Assembly: GCA_963699105.1 (NCBI GenBank)
Contig: CAVOTI010000004.1
Span: forward strand, 1 to 64,000
DNA length: 64,000 nucleotides
From: Bog-756 sp963699105
GTDB taxonomy: Bacteria > Actinomycetota > Acidimicrobiia > Acidimicrobiales > RAAP-2
Reading direction: 5' to 3'
This document shows, piece by piece, positions 19,942 through 29,686 of this stretch (position 1 is its first letter; each line of letters starts with the position of its first letter). The translations under genes and the position numbers were made by a program. The notes below the pieces were generated by a model, which did no database searches, had not been told where the DNA came from, and saw only the letters and a list, made by a program, of their open reading frames with translations.

Positions 19942-21453
19942 ATGGCCCCCAGCGGCGAGCCTGAACTCCGAGGCCGCCGCCGGCAGGCGGTCTCGTCGCT
20001 GCAAGTTGCCCCGCACCGGGACCAACCTCCCGACCCCGGGGTGAGGGCTATCCCCGGTAGCCGCCTCACACCGACACCGACACCGACACCGACCGAGCCC
20101 GAGCCCGAGCCCGAACCCGAACCCGAACCCGAACACGAGCGGGGCAAAGGCCCGATGGCCGGGGTGCGCCGGCAACTGGCCGATCCCCTCACCTCCAACG
20201 GCTACTCACTGATCGCCAACAGCGCGGTGACGGGCGCCCTCGGCCTCGTCTACTGGCTGTTGATGGCCCGCCAGTACCCGACGGCAGCCGTCGGAAGGGC
20301 CTCGGCTCTCTACGCGGCCATGAACCTGATCGCCGGGTTGACGGCTCAGAATTTCAACGGGGCGCTGACACGGTTCATCCCCAGTGCCGGCGTCCGCACC
20401 CGGCAATTCATCATGCGCGCCTACGCCGTGAGCGCGGCGGCGTCGATCGGTCTCACCGTCCTGTTCCTGGTGACCATCGGTTGGTGGGGCGCTTCCTATT
20501 CCGAGCTGGACAGCACCGCGGCCCGGGTGGCGTTCGTCATCTGTGTAGTCGTCTGGGCCATCTTCACTCTGCAGGACAGCACGTTGGTCGGATTGCGCAG
20601 TGCTTTTTGGGTGCTGGTGGAGAACGGCATCTTCGGGCTGGCCAAGATCATCTTGTTGGTGTTGCTGGTGTCAGCCTTTCCCGACCACATTGGGATCTAC
20701 GTCTCGTGGATGCTTCCCGCCCTGGTGGCACTGCCGCTGATCAACTGGCTCATCTTCGGATACATCGTCCCCCGCCACACGTTCCTCACCCGCGATCTCC
20801 TGCCGGCCAGCAACCGTCAGATCGGCCGTTTCCTGGCCGGCGACTACTCCGGCACGCTCTTCATGCTGGCCACCGGAAGTCTCATCCCCGTGGTGGTAGC
20901 CGCCCGCGTCGATTCGCAGCAGACCGCCTACTTCTATATCGCCTGGGTGATCGCCGGCATCGTCGACATGATCGGCATCAGTATGGGCATGTCGCTCACC
21001 GTCGAGGGGGCATTCGACTCCTCCACCCTGGGCGCCAACTGCCGGAAGGCCTTGGGCAAGATGGCACTGATCCTGCTGCCCTGTGCCGGGCTGTTGGCCC
21101 TGTTCGCTCCCTTCTGGCTGGGTCTGTTCGGGCCGGCCTACGCCGCCCATGCCGCGCCGGTCCTCGAGCTGCTGGCGGTGGCCACCGTGTTCCGGGCACC
21201 GACCGAGCTCTACCTGGGGGTACTGCGGGCCCAGAGCCGGACGTCCCTGGTGGCGCTGATCCAAGCTGCTCGTGGGGCGGTGATGCTGGGGCTCACCCTC
21301 GTCCTGACCGGGGCCATGGGGACGGTGGGCGCCGGGGTGGCGGTGGCGTCCGGCCAGGCATTCGCAGCCGCTCTGGTCAGCGTCGGCCTGTGGCGCATCG
21401 TGACCGCCGACCGCCACCCTCGCCTCGACAACCCGAAGGTGGGCGGACGGTGA
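19942..21453 (+). CDS. Wzx/MATE-like polysaccharide flippase with Glu-Pro-rich N-terminus
   Basis: The first 75 residues are cytoplasmic and low-complexity, ending in four Thr-Pro pairs and a run of Glu-Pro pairs encoded by 6-bp tandem repeats (20069-20136). Twelve or more membrane segments follow, beginning YSLIANSAVTGALGLVYWLL, with the RASALYAAMNLIAGL and QNFNGALTRFIP patterns of the polysaccharide transporter (PST/MviN-like) family. It probably flips lipid-linked oligosaccharide to the outside. The start sits one base after the deacetylase stop, and the stop overlaps the next gene's GTG. Translation may start later, near the Met at 20155 (MAGVRRQLADPL), which would omit the repeat; the ORF stays open upstream of it. 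Confidence 0.75.
   Translation: MAPSGEPELRGRRRQAVSSLQVAPHRDQPPDPGVRAIPGSRLTPTPTPTPTEPEPEPEPEPEPEHERGKGPMAGVRRQLADPLTSNGYSLIANSAVTGALGLVYWLLMARQYPTAAVGRASALYAAMNLIAGLTAQNFNGALTRFIPSAGVRTRQFIMRAYAVSAAASIGLTVLFLVTIGWWGASYSELDSTAARVAFVICVVVWAIFTLQDSTLVGLRSAFWVLVENGIFGLAKIILLVLLVSAFPDHIGIYVSWMLPALVALPLINWLIFGYIVPRHTFLTRDLLPASNRQIGRFLAGDYSGTLFMLATGSLIPVVVAARVDSQQTAYFYIAWVIAGIVDMIGISMGMSLTVEGAFDSSTLGANCRKALGKMALILLPCAGLLALFAPFWLGLFGPAYAAHAAPVLELLAVATVFRAPTELYLGVLRAQSRTSLVALIQAARGAVMLGLTLVLTGAMGTVGAGVAVASGQAFAAALVSVGLWRIVTADRHPRLDNPKVGGR
20069..20136 (+). repeat. 6-bp tandem repeats encoding Thr-Pro and Glu-Pro runs
   Basis: Four copies of CACCGA are followed by seven copies of GAGCCC/GAACCC type. 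The repeat keeps the frame of the flippase N-terminus. Similar TP/EP runs in other bacteria act as stiff spacers (TonB-like). Copy number is likely variable. Confidence 0.8.
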
Positions 21454-23581
21454 CGAGCGTCCTGGAACGGGTATCCTCTCCCGACACGTCGATGCTTGGC
21501 CCAGGTGTTGTTCAGGAGCGCCCCGCCGACCCGGTGAGGAGGTCGACCGGCCGGCTTCCGTCCTGGGCACCGGTGGCCGCCCTGCTCGGCGTCGGGGGCT
21601 GCGGCTTCGGCCTGTTCCTGCTGTGCCTACCTGGCATCGATCTGGCCCAGATGAACGGGCTCGGTCTCCTGTCCGTTCTGCCGATCGGCGCCCTGGTCGG
21701 CGTAGCCCTGATCGCCCTTGCCTTCATCGCCGGCCTGGCGCTGCCCAAGGCGCACCGGGTCACACTGGGCACCCTGCTGGTGCTCCTGGTCGTCTGCCTG
21801 GACGGTGTCACGGCCTTGGCCGAACCCGAGCCCCGGTTTCCCACCAGTTATCAGATCGCCGGGTACGTCCAGTACATCAGCAGCACCGGTCATACGGCCA
21901 CCGGATTGGCCGCCTACTTCAGTTGGCCCGGTTTCTTCGCCCTGATCTCGTTCGTCACCGGTGGTGCCGGAACCCACAGCCTGCTGACCTTGATGAAGGT
22001 ATGGCCGGTGGCCATCGACCTGTTGTGTCTGGCCCCGTTCTTCCTCCTGATGCGAAATCTCCAAATTTCGTGGCGGGCGCAGTGGTTGGCGGCCTTTTTC
22101 TTCACCGCCGGCAACTGGGTCGGTCAGGACTACTTTTCACCGCAGTCGTTCAACTTCCTGCTGTACCTGGTATTCGTGGCCATTCTGGTCACCTGGTTCG
22201 TCGGCCCGTACCGGCGCAAGCCGCTGTCGCTCCGCCCCCGGCGGCAGATGCCGCGGAGGTTGCGTCGCGTCTGTGGCCCCGCCAGCCCGGAGAGATGCCA
22301 CCACAGCCGGCCAGCACCGGACAGAAGGCGTTCCTCTTGGCGCTGCTGATCGCCATCTTCACGGTCTCGACGGTCAGCCACCAGCTGACTCCGTTCTTCA
22401 TGATCGGCGCTTGCGCCGGGCTCGTTTTGATCGGTCGGTGCACGCTGCGGGGCCTGCCCATCGTGCTCGGAGTGATCCTCGCCGGCTACTTCAGCTTCGC
22501 CGCCGTGGGATATTGGTCCGGCCACCTGTCGAACATCTTCAGCGGGATCGGGAACCTGGGTGCCAACGTGTCCAACGGGGTGAACGGGCGGCTCCAAGGC
22601 AGTACGCCGATCCACCTGCTGGCTCTGCACGCCAAGGTGCTGGTGGCCGCGGCCATCGTCGGGTTGGCCGGGCTCGGGCTGCTGCGCCGGAGGGCCAAGG
22701 GTATCGACGACCGTGTCCTGCTCACTTTGCTCGTCGTGCCCGTTCTCCTGGTCGGAGTGGTCAGCTACGGAGGTGAGATCACCCTCCGCACCTATCTGTT
22801 CATGTTGCCGCCCGCCAGCGTGCTGGCCGCCCGGTGCTTCTTCCCAGACCGGTATTCGCTCCGGCCGAACTGGCGTCTGATGGTGGTGCTGGCCGGGTGT
22901 GCCGTGCTGCTTCCCGTGTCGTTCTATCTGGCCCGATACGGGAACGACGCCTTCGAGCAGGTACCGACGGGCGAGCTGGCCGCAACCAACTGGATCTATG
23001 CCCACGACGCCCACGGGGTGCGGCTCCTGTGGCTCAGCACCGACCCGGCCAGTGACGTCACTCCGCAGATGCCCTGGGCCTACCGGGACCTGACCAAGGT
23101 GGTGTACGTCCCGGCGCTGGCTCCGGCCGATCCGGCCGATGTCGACGATCTCCTGGATCAGCTGTACCGGGATGGACCGGGGTCGTACCTGATCGCCACC
23201 CAGACTCAGATAACAGCCATCGAGCAGACCGAGAGCTATGCGTCGGACTGGGGTCCTCGGTTCCGCCAATCCGTGGCTTCGAATCCGTTCGTCCGGGTGG
23301 CCTTCACCAACGGGAGCGCCTCCATCTACACACTGGACTGGCCGTCGACGGCGCGGCCACACCCCCTGCATGTGGTCACGACGGCCACGGTGCCTCACCG
23401 TTACAACTGGACCCGGTACGGATTGGTGGTGTTCTGGTTGCTCCTGGCCCTGCTGGCCGCACGCGAGTTCATTCGGCTGTGGCGGCCATCGGCCGGGGTG
23501 CTCCGGATCCTGTGGCTCTGCTCTGTTCCACTGGCGGTGTTACTGGCCGTCGACATCGTCCTGCGCTTCGCGGTGGTGTGA
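21450..23581 (+). CDS. large polytopic membrane protein (GT-C or polymerase-like), one frameshift
   Basis: A GTG start overlaps the flippase stop (GTGA). The protein of about 710 residues has 12-14 hydrophobic segments. An early extracytoplasmic loop contains AEPEPRFPTSYQIAGYVQYI, and a WVGQDYFSPQSFNFLLYLVF segment follows helix six, a pattern common in actinobacterial surface-glycan operons. A periplasmic C-terminal loop (SNPFVRVAFTNGSASIYTLD) precedes the last two helices. The frame shifts once, in a run of C residues near 22233; beyond it the reading continues to 23581. By position it could be the polymerase or an undecaprenyl-sugar-using GT-C transferase. Neither is proven by motifs. Confidence 0.65.
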
Positions 23582-26500
23582 TGACGGCGATCGGTGAGGG
23601 GGAAAAGGGGATGCCACCGGGGGCCGCACACCAGGCGGACCTCACCTTCTGGAGGGAGTACCTGGCGGATGCCCCGGCGGTGGCCTTGCCCGGCGACCAT
23701 CAGCCGCCGGGGGGGCGGAGTCACCGGACATCGGAGTCGTTCGAGCTGAGTCCGGAGTTGACCACCGGGCTGCGCACACTGGGCCGGCAGGCCCGGGTGA
23801 CGCTCCGCACCACGCTCACCGCCGCCTTGGTGGCGTTGCTGTCGCGGTACTCGGGAAACGACGACCTGCTCGTGGCCCTGGCCCCGGCCCGCAGCGAGGC
23901 AGCTGGCGGCCGGCGGGCCGTGGGACCTGGCACCGACCCTGTCGTCCTGCGGGTCGATCTGGCCGGCCAGCCCAGCGTGTTCGAGCTGCTGAAGAGGACC
24001 CAGGCGGCCAGGGACATGACCGGCGACCACCGGCAGGTTCCTTTCGATGTCCTGGTGGACGAGTTGGGGCCGGAGGTGGGCGGGACCCGTCGCCCCCTGA
24101 CCCGGGTGCAGCTGACCTTCGAACCGGCTCCCGCCTCCCGGCCCGCCCGGTGGGAGCTGGAGGCGACCGGACCTCTCCTGGCCACCTCCCGGTTCGACCT
24201 GTCTCTGGAGCTGGAAGGGCAGCCCTCGGGGATGACCGGACGGCTCGTGTACGACCGCGGCCTGTTCGAACCGACGACGATCAAGCGGATGATCGGACAC
24301 CTCCAGACGGTGCTCGAGGGAATGGTCGCCGTCCCGTGGAGCCCCGTCGGAGAACTGCCGCTGTTGGGGCCGGAGGAGAGGCGACAGCTGGTGGACCGGT
24401 GGAGCACCGGTGGCCAGCTGGACGCCGGCCCGGATATCGTCGCATTGATCGCCGAGCAGGCCAGGTCGCGGCCCGATGCCGTGGCCGTGGTGTGCGAGGG
24501 CGAACAGTTGACCTACGGCCAGATGAATGCCCGGGCCAACCAGCTGGCCCGCCACCTGGGCGACCTCGGCGTGAGGCCGGAGGTGACGATCGGCATCTGC
24601 CTGGGACGCTCGCCGGACCATGTGGTCGCCCTGTTGGGTGTCCTCAAAGCGGGTGGGGCGTACGTGCCCCTGGACCCGGAGGCGCCGGCCGAGCGCATCC
24701 GGTACGTACTGGAGGACTCCCAGATGCCCCTGGTGTTGACCGATCACCATCGGCGCCATCTGGTGAGCGGGACCGGTGCCGAGGTGGTGGACCTGGACCG
24801 GGCCTGGGCGGTCATCGGCCAGCACAGTGAAGAGGAGACCGACGGGCTGCCCACCGAGGAGCAATTGGCCTATGTCATCTACACTTCGGGATCCACCGGG
24901 CAGCCCAAGGGGGTGATGGTGGAACGGGGAGCGCTGTCGGCGCACAGTCGGGCCATGATCACCGAGTACGGGTTGGGATGCCAGGACCGGGTGCTCCAGT
25001 TCGGTCAGTACAGTACCGACGTATCGTTGGAACAGATCCTGCCCACCATGGCCGCCGGTGGGCGGCTGGTCATGCGGGGGGACGAGCTGTGGACGCCCGG
25101 GAGGCTTCTGGACGAGCTGGCCAGGGAGCAGGTGACGGTGGCGAACCTGTCGCCGGCCCACTTCCACCACGCCGTGCAGGAGTGGAGGCGAACCGATCAG
25201 GAGTTGGCCGGTCTGAGCCTGCGGCTGGTCATCCTGGGGGGTGAGCGACTGAGACCGGAGTCGGTGCAGCAATGGCGGTCCTTGGGGGTGCCGGGGGTCC
25301 GCCTGCTCAACGCCTATGGGCCGACGGAGGCGACCATAACGGCCACCATCGGCGAGGCAGGCACGGAGGAGGGGCTGATCACCATCGGCCGACCCCTGGC
25401 CGGCCGTCGCTTGTACATCCTCGACGGACGGGGCCAGCCGGTGCCGGTGGGAGTGGCGGGAGAGTTGCACATCGGTGGGCCGCTGCTGGCCCGGGGGTAC
25501 CTGAACCGACTCGATCTCACCAAGGAGCGCTTCGTGCCCGACCCGTTCGGGCCCGGGCCGGGAGGGCGTCTGTACCGGACCGGGGACCTCGTGCGTTACC
25601 TGGGAGACGGTCGCATCGACTACATCGGGAGGCGGGACGACCAGGTGCAGATTCGGGGCTACCGGGTCGAACTGGGAGAAGTAGAGGCGACGCTGGGCCG
25701 GCACCCGGCGGTTGACGAGGCGGTGGTGATCGCCCGCGGCGAGGCGGGAGAGGTACGGCTGGCCGCCTACGTGGTGTCGCACGGGGCCGAGGCCGTCGAC
25801 AAAGCCGATCTTCACCGGTACCTGACCGGGAAATTGCCGCGCTACATGCAGCCAGCCACGATTTCCTTCCTGGACGAGATGCCGCGACTTCCCTCCGGCA
25901 AGCCCGACCGCAAGCGGCTTCCCGAGGCCGAGGAAGAGTGGAGCGGCGACGAGGCGTCCTACCTGGCACCGAGGCTGTTGACCGAGGAGCAGCTGGTGCG
26001 GATCTGGGAGGAGCTGCTCGAGCCCAGGCCCATTGGCATCAGGGACAATTTCTTCCATCTGGGAGGGCACTCGTTGCTGGCCGGACGACTGCTGCAGCGA
26101 ATCGAGCAGACGTTCGGGACCAAAGTGGCGTTCTCGACGCTCTTCGCCAATCCGACGGTCGAGCAGCTGGCGGTGGCCCTGCGGGAAGACAGAGCCGCCG
26201 AGGGCACGTCCCAGGTTCTGCCGGTACAGGCGGACGGGAGCAGGAGACCGTTCTTCTTCCTCCACGGGGATTGGACGGGTGGCGCCTTCTACTGCTTCAC
26301 CCTGGCCCGGGCGTGCGGGACCGATCAGCCGTTCTACGCCCTCGAGCCCTGCACCTTCAGCAGTGATGGCGACGTCCCGACCATGGAGGGGATAGCCAGC
26401 GCCCATGTGGACTCGCTGCGGGCGTTGCAGCCTGCGGGGCCCTACCGGCTCGGCGGTTTCTGCAATGGAGGGCTGCTGGCCTACGAGATGGCACGTCAGT

Positions 26501-27036
26501 TGGAAGCAGAGGGCGAGGAAGTCGAATTCCTGGGACTGGTCAGTCCCTCGGCGCCGCTCCAGTCCAGCTCCTTGGCGGTCGTGTGCCAGGGTGTGGCCTC
26601 CATCGGACGGGCCCGGAAGAACGGGGGCTGCGATCTGTACCTGCGGGCACGACACGCCTTGCGCCACGTATACCGGCGCCTGCAACCGCACGGAAGCCGG
26701 GTGGGGGACTTCGACAAGCTGCTGGCCATAGAGCCGCGACTGGCCGCCATGTTCCCCCCGAGGGATGCGCTCTACCGCGACTATGTGGGGGTCTTCAACT
26801 GGGCCGCCTTCGCCTACCGGGCGGACGTCTACCGAGGCCGGATGACCTTCTTCTGGGCCCGGGAGGACCCGGGAACTGCCGCCACCTGGCAGCCGGTGGT
26901 GGGTCACAAGCTCCCGTCGGACATCGAGGAGCATGCCGTCGAGGGCACCAACATGTCGTGCGTCACCGATGGGGTCGACAGTGTGGCCGAGGCTCTGTCC
27001 GGATCTCTCCGCCGTTTGGAACAGGAGCCCGCATGA
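23581..27036 (+). CDS. single-module NRPS-like enzyme: half-condensation, adenylation, carrier, thioesterase
   Basis: This 1,151-residue enzyme has four regions. Residues 15-290 match only the C-terminal half of a condensation domain; the catalytic HHxxxDG half is absent. The adenylation domain (290-790) has A3 YVIYTSGSTGQPKGVMVE, A5 NAYGPTEATI, A7 YRTGDLVRYL and A10 PSGKPDRKRL, with Asp480 at the position that holds an amino-acid alpha-amine. The carrier domain has FFHLGGHSLL with Ser831 for phosphopantetheine. The thioesterase domain (860-1145) has GGFCNGG, so the nucleophile is Cys961 rather than Ser, and Asn1124 stands where a catalytic His is expected. It probably activates one amino acid and transfers it to a glycan or amine. 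Starts and stops overlap both neighbours. Confidence 0.85.
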   Translation: MTAIGEGEKGMPPGAAHQADLTFWREYLADAPAVALPGDHQPPGGRSHRTSESFELSPELTTGLRTLGRQARVTLRTTLTAALVALLSRYSGNDDLLVALAPARSEAAGGRRAVGPGTDPVVLRVDLAGQPSVFELLKRTQAARDMTGDHRQVPFDVLVDELGPEVGGTRRPLTRVQLTFEPAPASRPARWELEATGPLLATSRFDLSLELEGQPSGMTGRLVYDRGLFEPTTIKRMIGHLQTVLEGMVAVPWSPVGELPLLGPEERRQLVDRWSTGGQLDAGPDIVALIAEQARSRPDAVAVVCEGEQLTYGQMNARANQLARHLGDLGVRPEVTIGICLGRSPDHVVALLGVLKAGGAYVPLDPEAPAERIRYVLEDSQMPLVLTDHHRRHLVSGTGAEVVDLDRAWAVIGQHSEEETDGLPTEEQLAYVIYTSGSTGQPKGVMVERGALSAHSRAMITEYGLGCQDRVLQFGQYSTDVSLEQILPTMAAGGRLVMRGDELWTPGRLLDELAREQVTVANLSPAHFHHAVQEWRRTDQELAGLSLRLVILGGERLRPESVQQWRSLGVPGVRLLNAYGPTEATITATIGEAGTEEGLITIGRPLAGRRLYILDGRGQPVPVGVAGELHIGGPLLARGYLNRLDLTKERFVPDPFGPGPGGRLYRTGDLVRYLGDGRIDYIGRRDDQVQIRGYRVELGEVEATLGRHPAVDEAVVIARGEAGEVRLAAYVVSHGAEAVDKADLHRYLTGKLPRYMQPATISFLDEMPRLPSGKPDRKRLPEAEEEWSGDEASYLAPRLLTEEQLVRIWEELLEPRPIGIRDNFFHLGGHSLLAGRLLQRIEQTFGTKVAFSTLFANPTVEQLAVALREDRAAEGTSQVLPVQADGSRRPFFFLHGDWTGGAFYCFTLARACGTDQPFYALEPCTFSSDGDVPTMEGIASAHVDSLRALQPAGPYRLGGFCNGGLLAYEMARQLEAEGEEVEFLGLVSPSAPLQSSSLAVVCQGVASIGRARKNGGCDLYLRARHALRHVYRRLQPHGSRVGDFDKLLAIEPRLAAMFPPRDALYRDYVGVFNWAAFAYRADVYRGRMTFFWAREDPGTAATWQPVVGHKLPSDIEEHAVEGTNMSCVTDGVDSVAEALSGSLRRLEQEPA

Positions 27037-27716
27037 CCGAGCGCCACGGGTCGGCCGAGACCCACCCGGCCGGCTCCACCTCCGCCCGACCGGTGCATCC
27101 CCCGGCGAGCTTCAAGATCCGCCGGTTGCGGGCAAGCGATCTGTGGGCGGTGGCGAAGATCGAATGGAATGCCTTCCCTGACGATCCCTGGACGACGACC
27201 ACGGCCCGGGGATGGCTGGCCCGGTCACCGGTCGGCAACCGTCCCCCTATCGCCGTGAGGTTCGCACGACTGATGCGGCTGCTCCGGATCAACCAGTCGG
27301 TGAGCATGATCCGGCTGTTCGGACTGGTGGCGCTGAAACGGCCGGTCACCGGTAGCTGCGTCGTGGCCGTGGCCGAAGCCGGTGCCGTCGTGGCCGGGTA
27401 CGCCACCCTGAGGTCGGTTCCCGGGGACCTGGGCGACGTCCAGATGATCGCGGTGGAACCGGGATATCAGGGTCAGGGAATCGGGGGCGCCCTGCTACTC
27501 GATCTGATGGCCACGGCGGCGGCCCGCGGGTGCCCAGGGACCTCGCTCTACGTCCGGGCCGACAACCCCCGGGCGTGCCGGCTCTACCGGCGCATGGGCT
27601 TGGCCGAGGTGGGAACTCTGCCCGGCTACTACCAGCCGTCGGGTACCGATGCCCTCATGATGCAGGTCCGATTCGAAGGACAGGTCGGCGGTCCGGCTCC
27701 CCGTCCGCCGGGGTGA
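27033..27716 (+). CDS. GNAT family N-acetyltransferase (RimI-like)
   Basis: This is a 227-residue acetyl-CoA-dependent N-acetyltransferase. A disordered N-terminus (residues 1-27) precedes FKIRRLRASDLWAVAKIEWNAFPDDPW. The acetyl-CoA binding motif is QMIAVEPGYQGQGIGGALL, followed by LYVRADNPRACRLYRRMGLAEVG, the classic motif B. The start overlaps the NRPS stop (ATGA), making it the last gene of the surface-glycan operon. It may acetylate an amino sugar or the amino acid added by the NRPS-like enzyme, which is inference from context. The central insert (residues 60-95) between motifs is longer than in ribosomal RimI proteins. Confidence 0.75.
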   Translation: MTERHGSAETHPAGSTSARPVHPPASFKIRRLRASDLWAVAKIEWNAFPDDPWTTTTARGWLARSPVGNRPPIAVRFARLMRLLRINQSVSMIRLFGLVALKRPVTGSCVVAVAEAGAVVAGYATLRSVPGDLGDVQMIAVEPGYQGQGIGGALLLDLMATAAARGCPGTSLYVRADNPRACRLYRRMGLAEVGTLPGYYQPSGTDALMMQVRFEGQVGGPAPRPPG

Positions 27717-27721
27717 GTAGG

Positions 27722-27766
27722 CCTGGCCCCGTGACCATCGGCGCCCCCCGACCATCCGGGGTCAGG
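27722..27766. terminator. hairpin between convergent genes
   Basis: CCTGGCCCCG and CGGGGTCAGG form a 10-bp stem with one G-T wobble around a 25-base loop, between the end of the GNAT gene and the end of the convergent LCP gene. There is no T-run, so it would be a weak or Rho-assisted bidirectional terminator. Confidence 0.35.
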
Positions 27767-29633
27767 TCTGGTTGGCCACCGGTGCTGTCGGATTCGCTCC
27801 AGCCGGGCACGCCCGAGGGTCCCACTGCGCCAGGTTGGTGTTGGCCGCCGAGGGAGCTTGGATGTCCGAGGACGACTGCGGTGTGGTCGTGGTGGTCGGT
27901 GCCGCCGCCGTCGAGGAGGTGGCGGCCGCTCCGGTGGTGCCCGTCGCCGCCGCCGGGGCCGCCGGGGCCGCCGGTGGGTTGACGGCGAACTGGGTACCGG
28001 TGACCACGGTCACCTGGGCACCGTCGGTCACCTGGCTCGGGTTGTAGGCCATGGTCACCGCCCCGGTCATGGAGCGGTCGACCGCCTCGGCCGCCGCCTC
28101 GACGGAAGGATTGAGCGATCCGTAGTAGACGACCGTCTCGGCCAGGTCCCCCACCGACGGGGCGTCGCCCACCCCGACGACCTTGAACCCGAGCGCCCCG
28201 AGGGCGTTGGAGGTGTCGGTGGCCTGGTTGTAGGTGCCGGTGCCGTTCTGTACCGAGACGGTCACCGAGGAGGGAGCCGGCAACGGCTCCCCGGTCATCG
28301 AGTTGGTGGTCACCCCGATTCCGAGCACCTGGTCGACGGCCGCCTGGTCCTGGGACTGCGCCTGGAACTCGACGTCCCCGTAGTTGGCGCCGTCGAACTC
28401 GTAGCCGCCGCCGGCCCCGTCCGGGTCGTCGACCACGGACACCGGGAGGGTGAGCTGGGGCACCGAGTCGATGCTGATCGAGTGGAAGTCCAGCACCAGG
28501 TTGGCCATGTCGTTCACCGACCACGATTGGTCGAAGGTGAGATCACTCTTGACCGACTGGATCAGGTTGAAGTCGGAGATCGGGTTTCCGAGTCCCTGCT
28601 TGGCCACGGCGGTGGCCAATACCCGGAGGAACTCGTGGTCGCGGCGGATGCGGGCCAGGTCGCTCTGGTTCTCCTGGGGCCAGTCGGGGGCATAGTTCGT
28701 CTTGGTGCCCAGGTCGTATTGGAGGTGACGGGCCCGAACGACCTGGAGGGCCTGGGTGCCGTTGAGGTGCACGCAGGTGGCGGCCTGCACGTTCAGACCT
28801 GACTCGGCGTCGAACAACGAGACGGGAAAGGACATGTTGATGCCCCCGAGGGCGTTGACGATGTTGGCGAACTGATCGAAGTTGAGGGACACCGCGTGTT
28901 GGATCGGAATTCCGAAGTCCTCTTCGATGGCCGCCACCAATTGGCTGAGGCCCTGGTAGAGCCCGGCATCGACCTTGTTGGGACCGGTGCTCCGGGCGTT
29001 GAGGATGAACAGGTCACGGGGGATGGACAGCAGGGCCAAACGGTGGTGGACTGGGTCGGCGTGGAGGATCATGATCACGTCGCTGTTCACCCCGTTCACG
29101 CCTTCCGAGCACAGCCCGTAGGCGGGGTTCTGGACGGTCAGTGCGCAGCGCGAGGTGGATCCCACCATCAGGATGTTCTCGGTGCCACCCTCCTGCCCGG
29201 TGGTGAGGTCGGTGCTCAGCCCCCGCACTTCGACCCGGTGAAGATCGTGGGTCAGATAATAGGTGTACCCGACGCCCCCCACCACCAGGACGAGCACGAC
29301 CACCAGGCCGATGATGATCCCCCGACGGATACGGCGGCGGCGGCGGCTCCGGGTGGCCGACCGCCTCCGACCGGAACGTCCCCCACCCTGCCGCTTCATC
29401 TCCTCGCCCAGGGCCATCAGCCCGGAGGCGTTGGCCACCTCAGGGACCTCGGCGCTCCCCTTCTTGGGCTCCGAGCCGGTGCCACCGGTCGTCCCCGCCC
29501 GGGCCGGGGACCCCTTGGCCGCCTGCATCTGGTCGCCGAGTTTTTGCAGTCCGCTCTCGCTCGGGGAGGTTCGGTGTCGACCGCGACGCGGCGGCGGGTC
29601 AGGAGCGCGCCCGCTTTGGTCGTGCTCGGCCAT
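27762..29633 (-). CDS. LytR-CpsA-Psr (LCP) family glycopolymer ligase
   Basis: LCP enzymes move lipid-linked glycopolymers onto peptidoglycan or arabinogalactan outside the membrane. The 623-residue protein has a cytoplasmic Pro/Arg-rich N-terminus (1-105), one membrane helix (IIIGLVVVLVLVVGGVGYTYYL) and an LCP domain (about 140-400). That domain has ENILMVGSTSR, NSDVIMILHADP, LALLSIPRDLF, NKVDAGLYQ and the Arg-rich QVVRARHLQYD, which bind the pyrophosphate lipid. A LytR_C domain follows (SVTVSVQNGTG to VVTGTQFA), then an Ala/Thr-rich tail. It converges with the glycan operon and is the likely attachment enzyme for that polymer. Confidence 0.85.
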   Translation of the reverse strand: MAEHDQSGRAPDPPPRRGRHRTSPSESGLQKLGDQMQAAKGSPARAGTTGGTGSEPKKGSAEVPEVANASGLMALGEEMKRQGGGRSGRRRSATRSRRRRRIRRGIIIGLVVVLVLVVGGVGYTYYLTHDLHRVEVRGLSTDLTTGQEGGTENILMVGSTSRCALTVQNPAYGLCSEGVNGVNSDVIMILHADPVHHRLALLSIPRDLFILNARSTGPNKVDAGLYQGLSQLVAAIEEDFGIPIQHAVSLNFDQFANIVNALGGINMSFPVSLFDAESGLNVQAATCVHLNGTQALQVVRARHLQYDLGTKTNYAPDWPQENQSDLARIRRDHEFLRVLATAVAKQGLGNPISDFNLIQSVKSDLTFDQSWSVNDMANLVLDFHSISIDSVPQLTLPVSVVDDPDGAGGGYEFDGANYGDVEFQAQSQDQAAVDQVLGIGVTTNSMTGEPLPAPSSVTVSVQNGTGTYNQATDTSNALGALGFKVVGVGDAPSVGDLAETVVYYGSLNPSVEAAAEAVDRSMTGAVTMAYNPSQVTDGAQVTVVTGTQFAVNPPAAPAAPAAATGTTGAAATSSTAAAPTTTTTPQSSSDIQAPSAANTNLAQWDPRACPAGANPTAPVANQT

Positions 29634-29686
29634 GGCGTCAGCGTAACAAGGGGCACCGGCGCGGTGGGGTCACTCGGCCTGCCCCC

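Noticed and set aside
23401..26934. Minus-strand ORF of 1,177 codons opposite the NRPS-like gene
   Set aside because: Shadow of a GC-rich coding frame; composition is Arg/Gly/Gln/His-rich with no domain, while the plus strand has all NRPS motifs.
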